8,737 nt of DNA from contig JAPOYZ010000040.1 in NCBI GenBank assembly GCA_026706325.1, positions 1 to 8,737 of the forward strand. The letters run 5' to 3'. Positions 1 through 5,766 of this stretch are shown piece after piece. Source of the DNA: Candidatus Aminicenantota bacterium (GTDB taxonomy: Bacteria > Acidobacteriota > UBA6911 > RPQK01 > JAJDTT01). A program made the position numbers and the translations under genes. Position 1 is the first letter of the stretch, and each line of letters begins with the position of its first letter. The notes under the pieces were generated by a model, which worked only from the letters and a program-made list of their open reading frames with translations, had not been told where the DNA came from and ran no database searches.

Positions 1-154
1 TGTGACCGATGAGCAACGCAGTCCGCGCCTGTGCAGACCCGGTCGAATGCCGTGAAGACTTTTACCACGGGCTGTTTACTTCGAAGCCCGCGAGGCATGG
101 GCCACCGGCAGCGTTTCCGCGGGTTCGTGAATCTGTCCGGGGGCGTTCCATTCT
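1..154. other. Unassigned left-edge stretch downstream of the minus-strand cluster
   Basis: I see no supportable gene here. On the minus strand an ATG at 98-96 opens a 32-codon frame that runs off the window edge, but its only upstream purine-rich sequence is weak (GGTGG) and the peptide is not recognisable. On the plus strand a frame open from the edge closes at a TGA at 53-55, so a plus-strand gene could end here. A 6-bp inverted repeat (CGGGCT at 68-73, AGCCCG at 85-90) could form a hairpin between the two, but no T-run follows it on either strand, so it is not called as a terminator. Confidence 0.3.
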
Positions 155-1486
155 TCAAGGGGTTGCAGGGGAACTCAGCACGATCCAGATTCCGCCGCTG
201 ACGCAGGCTCCCGCCAGCGTATTGTACAAGTTGAGCACCTGGTGCCGGCCCGGGGCGTCCCTCGCGGCGCCGGCCAGCCAGGACTCGACTCCATTCCCCG
301 CAATGGCTCCGGCCCCCAACGCCGGCAGCGCCGACGCAGGGGTCCAGTTCCAGACGGCCGGCACCGACGAGACCGCCAGGGCCGCAACCAGCCCGGCCAG
401 CGTGCCGATGAGTGAAATGGCGCCGGGGGTCCCCACGGCAACCGGTTCGAAGGACCGCAGACTCCGGGGAGCCCGTCCCAACCACTGCCCGATCTCGGTA
501 GCGACCGTGTCCATGGCGGCGGCGGCCAGGGCACCAGTGTAGGCCACCCGCGCCACGGTGCTGTCGGTCCAGAAAAACAAGAGCGCCAGGATGCCGGCGA
601 CCAGACCCTTGGACAAGACGTTGGCGACCCCTCTCCGCCCCAGATTCTCTTCCGCGACCCCCAGGGCCTCCTTGCGGCCCGTCCCCAACCATGTGCTGAA
701 ACCGCCCAGGAAGAAAAAGAGGCAGAGGACGGCGTAGCCTGCGGGACCCGCCGAGAGATAGACGCCGATCCCCAGGACCACGCCGGCGGCGCCGCCGCGC
801 CACGAGATCCAACCCACCATCACGGCGAGGCCGGCCAGGAGGAAGTTGATTCCGACCGCGTGGGACCAAGGCGCGGACAACTCGGGAATCAGGTCGGGGA
901 CGTCCAGGAGCAAGGGGAAGATCCCGGCGCCGACCACCACTATGACCAGATTGTCGTCCACCAGATTCGGCAACGACTCGGCCAAAGCGCAGACCAGCGA
1001 CCCGAAAATGCAACAGGCGGCCAGCTTGAGATAGGAACCGCCGTCTGCTTGCGGCAGGTTCCAGACCAGGAGGGTCCAGGATCCCACCGCCGCCGCCAGA
1101 AAGAAGCCGATGGAGCCGCCCAGGCTCTTCTCACGATTGTAGGGGAGTCGGACCCAGGGCCACCGCCGCCCCGCCAAGTTGGAAACCGCGTCTCCCACCG
1201 CCAGAACCGCCCAGACCGCCGCCGCGACGTGAAGGCGCTCGCGAAACAGGAGAAGCAGGATCATGATCCCGAAGGCGTAGTAGAGCTTGCCCGGGGAAAA
1301 TCCCGCTTCCCTTTCCGAATCGCGCGTCGTCACCCGGATCCAACGGGGGGAGATGAACGCGGCATAGAAGAAAGAAAGGAGACTCAGGCCAAGGATCAGC
1401 CTGTAGTCCACGTAGGGAAGGAGAAAGGCGAAGGCCAAGGGAAGTACATGTTCCAGTTGCCTCAGGTCCTCGCCTCTGTTCCTCAC
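155..1486 (-). CDS. Fused phytol/dolichol-kinase-like (VTE5/SEC59 type) and DUF92 (VTE6/TMEM19 type) membrane protein
   Basis: This is a 443-residue polytopic membrane protein. Residues about 1-210 look like the CTP-dependent dolichol/phytol kinase family: an N-terminal H13 helix, a FSPGKLYY segment (63-70), the nucleotide-site-like block GDAVSNLAGRR (98-108) followed by NREKSLGGSIGF (117-128), and LVDDNL (175-180). Residues about 212-443 carry DUF92 hallmarks: GRRGVANVLSKG (283-294), MDTVATEIG (325-333) and PVAVGTPGAISLIGT (348-362). In plants VTE5 phosphorylates phytol and the DUF92 protein VTE6 phosphorylates phytyl phosphate, so the fusion may make a prenyl diphosphate from a prenol at the membrane; that is inference. 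The start is the GTG at 1486. It overlaps the epimerase stop by 4 bases (GTGA), follows a GGTGGA motif by 7 bases, and marks where the frame turns from Arg/Gly-rich shadow into ordered membrane protein. Last recognised gene of the operon. Confidence 0.82.
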   Translation of the reverse strand: MRNRGEDLRQLEHVLPLAFAFLLPYVDYRLILGLSLLSFFYAAFISPRWIRVTTRDSEREAGFSPGKLYYAFGIMILLLLFRERLHVAAAVWAVLAVGDAVSNLAGRRWPWVRLPYNREKSLGGSIGFFLAAAVGSWTLLVWNLPQADGGSYLKLAACCIFGSLVCALAESLPNLVDDNLVIVVVGAGIFPLLLDVPDLIPELSAPWSHAVGINFLLAGLAVMVGWISWRGGAAGVVLGIGVYLSAGPAGYAVLCLFFFLGGFSTWLGTGRKEALGVAEENLGRRGVANVLSKGLVAGILALLFFWTDSTVARVAYTGALAAAAMDTVATEIGQWLGRAPRSLRSFEPVAVGTPGAISLIGTLAGLVAALAVSSVPAVWNWTPASALPALGAGAIAGNGVESWLAGAARDAPGRHQVLNLYNTLAGACVSGGIWIVLSSPATP

Positions 1487-2406
1487 GAAGCCATCCACCG
1501 GTTGGTGCTGATCAGGCCCTCCTCCAGGGAGCGAGGCGAGTAGCCCAGATGGGCGCCGGCCTTGCCCGAGGAATACCGCCAGTTCCGAAGAAAAAACTCG
1601 GCCGTCGACGGGACCAGCAACGGCGAGGCGCCCCGCAGCCGCGCGCTCCAGTCCTCCAATCGGGCGCCCGCGCGAAACAGCCAGTCCGGGAGACCCAAGG
1701 GAACCATCGGCACGTCGGCGACCCTCCGAAAGGTCCCGAACAGATCCTGGAGCGTCCGGTTTTCGCCTCCCAGGATGAAATCCTCCCCGGCATCGGCATC
1801 CAGGCATCGAATCAGGGCGTCGGCGACGTCGTCCACATAGACGAAGTTCCAACAGGGAGCCCCCCGGCCCGGCAACGCCGCCATGCGAAGCTTCTTCCAG
1901 CGCCGGAGCAGCCGCACCAACAGGTTTCCCTCCGTCATCGGTCCGGGGCCGTATACGACGGTGGGAAAGACCGTGTTCATGGGAAGCCGGTCCTTCCACC
2001 GGCCGGCCAGTCGAAAGGCCTCGTATTTGCTCTGGTCGTACCCGTGGAAGAACCGGTTGCGGTCCGGTATGCGTTCCTCGGTATGGACGCCGTCGCCGCT
2101 GGGGCCGAAGACGGTGAACGAGGAGACGTGGACCAGCCGGGCAACCCGGTGGCGCCGGGCCAGTTCCAGGACGTTTCTCAGCCCGTCAACGTTGACGCGC
2201 AGGAATGGGCCGGGCCGGGACTGCACCAGGGCGGCCAGGTGAAACACCGCTTGGACTTCCCGGAAGCTCGGCTCCAAGGTGGGGACACGGGTCACGTCCT
2301 GGCCCCGGGACCGTGAAGCGACGGTCACGTCGTGCCCCCGCTCCCGGAGCCTGCGCGCGAGAACGCTCCCCAGGAAGCCTGTCCCGCCCGTAACCAGGCA
2401 CCTCAT
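1483..2406 (-). CDS. NAD-dependent epimerase/dehydratase family protein (extended SDR)
   Basis: A 307-residue extended short-chain dehydrogenase/reductase, probably cytoplasmic. The Rossmann dinucleotide-binding motif TGGTGFLG is at residues 6-13. HLAALV follows at 56-61, the catalytic serine region HVSSFTVFG at 93-101, and the catalytic pair is Tyr123 and Lys127 in YDQSK. The C-terminal substrate region has the family's NFVYVDDVADAL (187-198) and a closing LGYSPRSLEEGL (287-298) near a terminal tryptophan. It should use NAD(P) to oxidise, reduce or epimerise a nucleotide sugar, sterol-like or isoprenoid-linked substrate. It resembles the HpnA/3-beta-HSD/dihydroflavonol-reductase branch, but I cannot choose a substrate. 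The ATG overlaps the phosphatase stop (ATGA) and has no strong ribosome binding site, so translation is probably coupled. Its own stop overlaps the GTG of the fused kinase. Confidence 0.9.
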   Translation of the reverse strand: MRCLVTGGTGFLGSVLARRLRERGHDVTVASRSRGQDVTRVPTLEPSFREVQAVFHLAALVQSRPGPFLRVNVDGLRNVLELARRHRVARLVHVSSFTVFGPSGDGVHTEERIPDRNRFFHGYDQSKYEAFRLAGRWKDRLPMNTVFPTVVYGPGPMTEGNLLVRLLRRWKKLRMAALPGRGAPCWNFVYVDDVADALIRCLDADAGEDFILGGENRTLQDLFGTFRRVADVPMVPLGLPDWLFRAGARLEDWSARLRGASPLLVPSTAEFFLRNWRYSSGKAGAHLGYSPRSLEEGLISTNRWMAS

Positions 2407-4385
2407 GGCGATTCGAACGCCCAGGCGCGGCCGTCCAGGGGTTCAGGATCCTCGACCTGAAACAACCGGTACAGCGTCGGCGCCATGTCCATGATGTGCG
2501 GGTTCTCCGAGAGAATCTTTCGATTGGAGACCGCGAATCCCTCGGTGTCCGAAAAATCGGAAGCGCAGTGGTCGCCGCTCCATTTCCTGAGGTTGGCGAC
2601 GATGACGTGCTCCGGCACGGCGCCCAGGGCCGTTTGCCACGAAGTCCGGTAACCGCTTCGGAAGCTGAGTTGGATGTCCCCGGCATGTTCGATTTCGTCG
2701 CCGGAGTAGATCTCGTCCCTGAAATAAGCGTTCTGCACCACCGGTTCTCCCGTTTCCGGGTCCCGATATTCAAGGATTTCCCGAGAAATGTCCCGGATCA
2801 GGTTCCTGTAGTCGCGGCCCGGATCGACGATGCCCTGACCTTCCCGCCCCTTCAGGTTCACGTAGATATGACCCAGGCCCAGGGCATACGCCTGGGTCCG
2901 GCTCCAGTCCACGTTGGGGAAGAAGCTCCCGCCGCGATAGACCTGCTCCATCCGCTTCAGATCGGTGTCGGACCGGACTCCTTTGAGAACCAGGAACCCA
3001 TTCTCCAGGAGCCAGGTGTTGGTGTTGAATTCCTTGCGCCAGGAATGAAACCCGTGATCGGAAACCACCAGCAGCAGGTCCTGGGGATCCAGGCGCTCCA
3101 GGACCCGGGAGACGATAGAGTCCATTTTCCGGTAGACGTTCAACAGGGCTCTGCCGTAGGCCTGAGCTCCCTTCTCGTCGTAACGGGGATGCAGGGGATC
3201 GATGAAGCGGTAGAACATGTGGGCGGCGCTGTCGGTGGCGGTGAAGACGGCCGTGTAAAGGGAGGCCTCGCCCCGGTCCAGCTCGTGCATCAGGAGCCGC
3301 TCCAGGTGGTTCATGTTGCGGAAGAGGTCCTCCAGAAAGACCTGCTCGTCGATCTGCTCTTCGTTGAGGCCCCAGGTCTCATGGATCCAACCCAGGGTCT
3401 TGAACGGGGCGAGCCAGGAGGCGAGGTCCTCCGAGTAACGGGCCGGAGTCGAGAGAGGCAGAACGGGACCGGCCGGATCGAGGCTGATGGGCATCAGGTA
3501 CAGCCTCACTTCGGGGAACGTCTCCAGGACATAGAAACGGCTGATTCCGCGGATCTTGACCAGGGGGCCCGCGGAAAACACGAACCGGAACCAGTCGCTC
3601 CACTGCCCCTCGCCGACCTCCTCTTCCTGATCCTGGAGCCTGATCGTCAGTGCAGTCGACTGCGGGTCCAACTCCACCGACAGCGGAATCGTCAGCCGGA
3701 CCAGCTCCTCCTCTCTGGGGTCGGCGGGTCCGTCGATCAGCGCCTGAAAACGTCCGTCCTCTCCTTCCAGCCGAATCACCCGGCCGCCGAATTCGGTATC
3801 CTGCAGATCCCAGCGGCTCACGTCGGTGGAGAGATAGAAGTAGGTCCCCCACGTCCCCCGGACGTCGGGCACGCCCAGCCCCGACAGAGTGGTTCCATGG
3901 TCCAGGGACCTGGCCGGAAACTCCAGGGGAAGCCGCAGATTGGCGGTGACGATGCCGCCCCGGTCCAGTTGCTCCCAGAAGGGGACGCCCTTTCGGTTGT
4001 TGGTCACCCGCGCTCCCCGGATGGGGATGGTCTTGAACAGAAAGCGAGGTTTTTCCACCTTCACGAGGCCGATGTCGGGCATGTAGGTGGCGGGGTCCCG
4101 GCGGAGGAAGTCGAAGATTCCGTGCCGGCCCGGATTGAGTCCGGTGGCGAAGCTGGCCCAAGCCACGGGGGACTCGGGAGGGTTGGTGGTGCCCAGGGTC
4201 GACAGCGTCCCCTGCTCCCCCAGGCGGCGGATGGTGGGAAGCTCTTCGATCCATTGATCCACCAGATCGGGGTCCACGCCGTCGAAGCCCAGGACCACGA
4301 CCTTGAACCCCGGACGCCGGGGCTCGGGCGTACAAGAGGATCCCAGAAGGACGATCAGAACGAGTGCAAGCCGGGGCAAGATCAC
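2403..4385 (-). CDS. Alkaline phosphatase superfamily lipoprotein (type I phosphodiesterase/phosphatase-like)
   Basis: A 660-residue exported hydrolase. The N-terminus has one Arg, a hydrophobic stretch and a lipobox-like LGSSC with Cys18, predicting a lipid-anchored envelope protein. The metal-site residues expected for the alkaline phosphatase superfamily are visible: Asp35 in LGFDG, probable nucleophile Ser72 in ESPVAWASFATG, Asp385 and His389 in ATDSAAH, Asp443 and His444 in SDHGF, and His606 in SGDH. A C-terminal MDMAPTLYRLF block (632-642) is also typical. About 310 residues separate Ser72 from Asp385, which leaves room for a large cap or beta-rich insertion that would set specificity. 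It should cleave a phosphate mono- or diester outside the cytoplasm; the substrate is unknown. The start is a GTG that overlaps the UPF0175 stop (GTGA), with GGGG 8 bases upstream. Its stop overlaps the epimerase ATG. Confidence 0.9.
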   Translation of the reverse strand: MILPRLALVLIVLLGSSCTPEPRRPGFKVVVLGFDGVDPDLVDQWIEELPTIRRLGEQGTLSTLGTTNPPESPVAWASFATGLNPGRHGIFDFLRRDPATYMPDIGLVKVEKPRFLFKTIPIRGARVTNNRKGVPFWEQLDRGGIVTANLRLPLEFPARSLDHGTTLSGLGVPDVRGTWGTYFYLSTDVSRWDLQDTEFGGRVIRLEGEDGRFQALIDGPADPREEELVRLTIPLSVELDPQSTALTIRLQDQEEEVGEGQWSDWFRFVFSAGPLVKIRGISRFYVLETFPEVRLYLMPISLDPAGPVLPLSTPARYSEDLASWLAPFKTLGWIHETWGLNEEQIDEQVFLEDLFRNMNHLERLLMHELDRGEASLYTAVFTATDSAAHMFYRFIDPLHPRYDEKGAQAYGRALLNVYRKMDSIVSRVLERLDPQDLLLVVSDHGFHSWRKEFNTNTWLLENGFLVLKGVRSDTDLKRMEQVYRGGSFFPNVDWSRTQAYALGLGHIYVNLKGREGQGIVDPGRDYRNLIRDISREILEYRDPETGEPVVQNAYFRDEIYSGDEIEHAGDIQLSFRSGYRTSWQTALGAVPEHVIVANLRKWSGDHCASDFSDTEGFAVSNRKILSENPHIMDMAPTLYRLFQVEDPEPLDGRAWAFESP

Positions 4386-4708
4386 TCCCGATTCCCCAGA
4401 CTGCCGTGGATGACTCCCAAATCCTGTTTCAGATCTTCAAGATCGTATTGTGCCGATACCTTCCTGGCACGGGCATAGTCGATCATTTCCCACAATGAGA
4501 CCCCGGCATCCCGAGCCGCTCGTGCCAGGGTGACCTTTCCCTCGCCGTACTGACGAACGTAGTACTCCAGCTTCCGGTTCCGGATGCCTCTCGACAGCAG
4601 CCGACGAACTGTCGTCGACCGATCAGACTGTCCGACGCCTTCAATGAGTTCCTGTTCGCGGACCCACTCCAAGGGAAGCCGGGCACCCACCATGTATTCC
4701 TTTCTCAT
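4382..4708 (-). CDS. UPF0175 family small protein (antitoxin / DNA-binding type)
   Basis: A 108-residue soluble protein. The second half is diagnostic of UPF0175 (Pfam PF03683): a YVRQYGEGKVTLARAARDAG stretch (50-69), then VSLWEMIDYA (70-79) and a closing YDLEDLKQDL (88-97). This is the helix-turn-helix-like part of a family often found beside PIN-domain toxins and treated as antitoxin-like. Residues about 6-45 look like the family's N-terminal segment, with a VRRLLSRGIR motif. The ATG at 4708 is chosen because GGGAG lies 8 bases upstream (4721-4717) and because the in-frame extension to 4924 is not protein-like and runs into the nuoJ promoter. No PIN toxin is adjacent. The next gene is the phosphatase lipoprotein, overlapping by 4 bases, so this protein may regulate its own operon (inference). 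Confidence 0.82.
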   Translation of the reverse strand: MRKEYMVGARLPLEWVREQELIEGVGQSDRSTTVRRLLSRGIRNRKLEYYVRQYGEGKVTLARAARDAGVSLWEMIDYARARKVSAQYDLEDLKQDLGVIHGSLGNRE

Positions 4709-4788
4709 CTCGTCGTCTCCCGGTAGCGTCGCGCAAGCCCCAACAATTCCGCTACGACGGTTGGGGAAAGCCATTCTATTGCTTTCAT
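4705..4788 (-). CDS. Possible 27-residue small ORF leading the minus-strand operon
   Basis: An ATG at 4788 opens a 27-codon frame, MKAIEWLSPTVV followed by AELLGLARRYRETTR, whose TGA overlaps the UPF0175 ATG by 4 bases (ATGA). That is the same join used at every later junction of the operon. AGGGG at 4797-4793 sits 4 bases before the ATG, a usable but close ribosome binding site. The peptide has an amphipathic helix-like middle and a basic tail, not a random shadow composition. I recognise no family. It could be a leader peptide, a small partner of the UPF0175 protein or the tail of a decayed gene. An in-frame ATG at 4812 would give 35 residues. Against it: TATTAT at 4792-4787 could instead be a -10 box, which would leave this ORF untranscribed. 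Confidence 0.3.
   Translation of the reverse strand: MKAIEWLSPTVVAELLGLARRYRETTR
4717..4721 (-). promoter_or_regulatory. Ribosome binding site deciding the UPF0175 start
   Basis: GGGAG read on the minus strand, 8 bases before the ATG at 4708. It supports the 108-residue product over the longer in-frame version. Confidence 0.7.
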
Positions 4789-4840
4789 AATACCCCTGAA
4801 CACCGGAGACATGGCCGAAACGGAATCCGGGACGCGAATA

Positions 4841-4870
4841 TCCGCTGCTACTAAAATAGGAAAAAGCGGA
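4841..4870. repeat. Inverted repeat with A/T-rich centre in the divergent control region
   Basis: TCCGCT at 4841-4846 is matched by AGCGGA at 4865-4870, a perfect 6-bp inverted repeat with an 18-base centre that is A-rich for this genome. It lies 31 bases upstream of the nuoJ -35 box and about 50 bases upstream of the small ORF, between the two divergent clusters. That is a plausible operator position for a regulator such as the UPF0175 protein. Six-base repeats can occur by chance, so this is tentative. Confidence 0.3.
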
Positions 4871-4901
4871 ACACGCCGCGGCCCGGCGTCGGGTCCGTTC
4901 G

Positions 4902-4930
4902 TTGACACCATCCGGGCCCTTCACTAAGAT
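4902..4930 (+). promoter_or_regulatory. Sigma-70-type promoter of the nuoJKLM unit
   Basis: The -35 box at 4902-4907 is a perfect TTGACA. The -10 box at 4925-4930 is TAAGAT, 4 of 6 to consensus, with the ideal 17-base spacer. Transcription would begin near 4937, leaving a leader of roughly 22 bases before the GTG of nuoJ, enough to hold its ribosome binding site. The promoter also rules out the in-frame TTG start at 4902, which would lie in the -35 box itself. Confidence 0.75.
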
Positions 4931-4945
4931 TCATTGTCCGCAAGC

Positions 4946-4952
4946 GGGGGAG
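4946..4952 (+). promoter_or_regulatory. Strong ribosome binding site of nuoJ
   Basis: GGGGGAG ends 6 bases before the GTG at 4959. Together with the promoter just upstream it fixes the nuoJ start at that GTG. Confidence 0.75.
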
Positions 4953-4958
4953 CCAAGT

Positions 4959-5456
4959 GTGGAGCAGATCGTCTTTTACGTCTTCGCAGCCGTAGCCGTC
5001 GGCTCCGCCCTTCTCGTTGTGCTCCAGCAGCGCGCCGTCTACAGCGCCTTCTCCCTGATCGTCTGCTTTGGCGCTCTGGCCGTTCTCTATTTTCAGTTGG
5101 GAGCCGCCCTCGTCGCCGCGCTGCAGGTCATCGTATACGCCGGGGCCATCATGGTCCTGTTCCTGTTCGTGATCATGCTGGTGGATCCGCAGTCCGAGAG
5201 GTTCGGTCCCGACCGGTTCAAGAAGACGGCCTTGGCCGCGTTGCCTGCGGCCGCCTTTCTGGCGTTTGTTCTGCTACGCGTCTTCCCGGCGTGGAGCCCC
5301 CGGGGATCAGGCGACCCGCTCGGATCGGGCGAAGGTCCGAAAAGAATCGCCCATATTCTCTTCCAGGACTATCTGCTTCCCTTCGAGGTCACCTCCATTC
5401 TGATCCTGGTGGCCATTCTGGGCGCCGTCGTCCTGGTCAAGCATCGTCCCGATTGA
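4959..5456 (+). CDS. nuoJ: NADH-quinone oxidoreductase subunit J
   Basis: A 165-residue membrane subunit of respiratory complex I, of usual length for NuoJ. Five membrane segments are visible, at about residues 3-22, 28-46, 53-75, 90-108 and 143-161. The third holds the signature QVIVYAGAIMVLFLFVIML (56-74), the helix that rearranges in the E-channel and couples quinone reduction to proton movement. A polar loop (112-130) precedes the last helix, as usual. The start is the GTG at 4959, behind GGGGGAG and a sigma-70 promoter, which gives a normal NuoJ N-terminus. It is the first gene of this unit: nuoH and nuoI, which often precede it, are absent, and the upstream neighbour points the other way. 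The stop shares one base with an in-frame ATG of nuoK at 5456. Confidence 0.95.
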   Translation: MEQIVFYVFAAVAVGSALLVVLQQRAVYSAFSLIVCFGALAVLYFQLGAALVAALQVIVYAGAIMVLFLFVIMLVDPQSERFGPDRFKKTALAALPAAAFLAFVLLRVFPAWSPRGSGDPLGSGEGPKRIAHILFQDYLLPFEVTSILILVAILGAVVLVKHRPD

Positions 5457-5461
5457 TGGGT

Positions 5462-5764
5462 ATGGTCCCTGCCTCTCACTACCTGGCGCTGGGCGCGGTT
5501 CTCTTCGTCATCGGCGTCGCCGGCTTCGTTGTCAGACGCAACGTCATCACCATGTTCATGTCGGTGGAACTGATGCTCAACGCCGTCAACCTGACGTTTC
5601 TGGCCTACGCGCGGACGTTGAACCAGGTGGACGCCCACATCTTCGTCTTCTTCGTAATGACCGTAGCCGCGGCGGAGGCGGCGGTGGGTCTGGCGCTGAT
5701 CCTGGGTCTCGACCGGCATTCCCAGACCCTTGACATCGACTCCGTCAACAAGCTGCAGGGCTGA
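5462..5764 (+). CDS. nuoK: NADH-quinone oxidoreductase subunit K
   Basis: A 100-residue, three-helix membrane subunit of complex I, homologous to MrpC. The proton-path glutamates fall exactly at Glu36 (MSVELMLNAVNL) and Glu72 (VAAAEAAVGLAL), as in E. coli NuoK, and the tail DIDSVNKLQG matches the family's conserved end. This numbering, plus the MVPxxHYLxL opening common in NuoK, is why I choose the ATG at 5462. An ATG at 5456 that overlaps the nuoJ stop would add only Met-Gly and is also possible. No strong ribosome binding site is seen, so translation is probably coupled to nuoJ. nuoL begins 2 bases after the stop. Confidence 0.95.
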   Translation: MVPASHYLALGAVLFVIGVAGFVVRRNVITMFMSVELMLNAVNLTFLAYARTLNQVDAHIFVFFVMTVAAAEAAVGLALILGLDRHSQTLDIDSVNKLQG

Positions 5765-5766
5765 CC

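Noticed and set aside
34..55. tRNA T-loop-like TTCGACC on the minus strand
   Set aside because: The flanking bases do not pair as a T-stem and no acceptor or anticodon arm can be found.
68..90. Hairpin CGGGCT/AGCCCG as an intrinsic terminator
   Set aside because: The stem is only 6 bp with an 11-base loop, and no T-run follows on either strand.
1487..1999. N-terminal extension of the fused kinase by 171 codons
   Set aside because: It lies inside the epimerase gene, is Arg/Gly-rich and unordered, and the GTG at 1486 with a 4-base overlap gives a normal start.
2496..4478. A 660-codon plus-strand open frame opposite the phosphatase gene
   Set aside because: It mirrors the high-GC phosphatase frame, has Gly/Val/Gln/Arg-rich composition without motifs, and the minus strand shows a full catalytic set. 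It is an antisense shadow.
4880..4895. GC-rich hairpin GGCCCG-GCGT-CGGGTC near the nuoJ promoter
   Set aside because: It is short, has a G-U pair and no T-run, and is the kind of self-complementarity expected by chance in GC-rich DNA.
4709..4924. N-terminal extension of the UPF0175 gene by 72 codons
   Set aside because: No family-like sequence is present and it would reach into the nuoJ promoter. The ATG at 4708 has a proper ribosome binding site.
4902..4958. Longer nuoJ start at 4902
   Set aside because: It falls on the TTGACA -35 box, adds 19 residues not seen in NuoJ, and the GTG at 4959 has a strong ribosome binding site.
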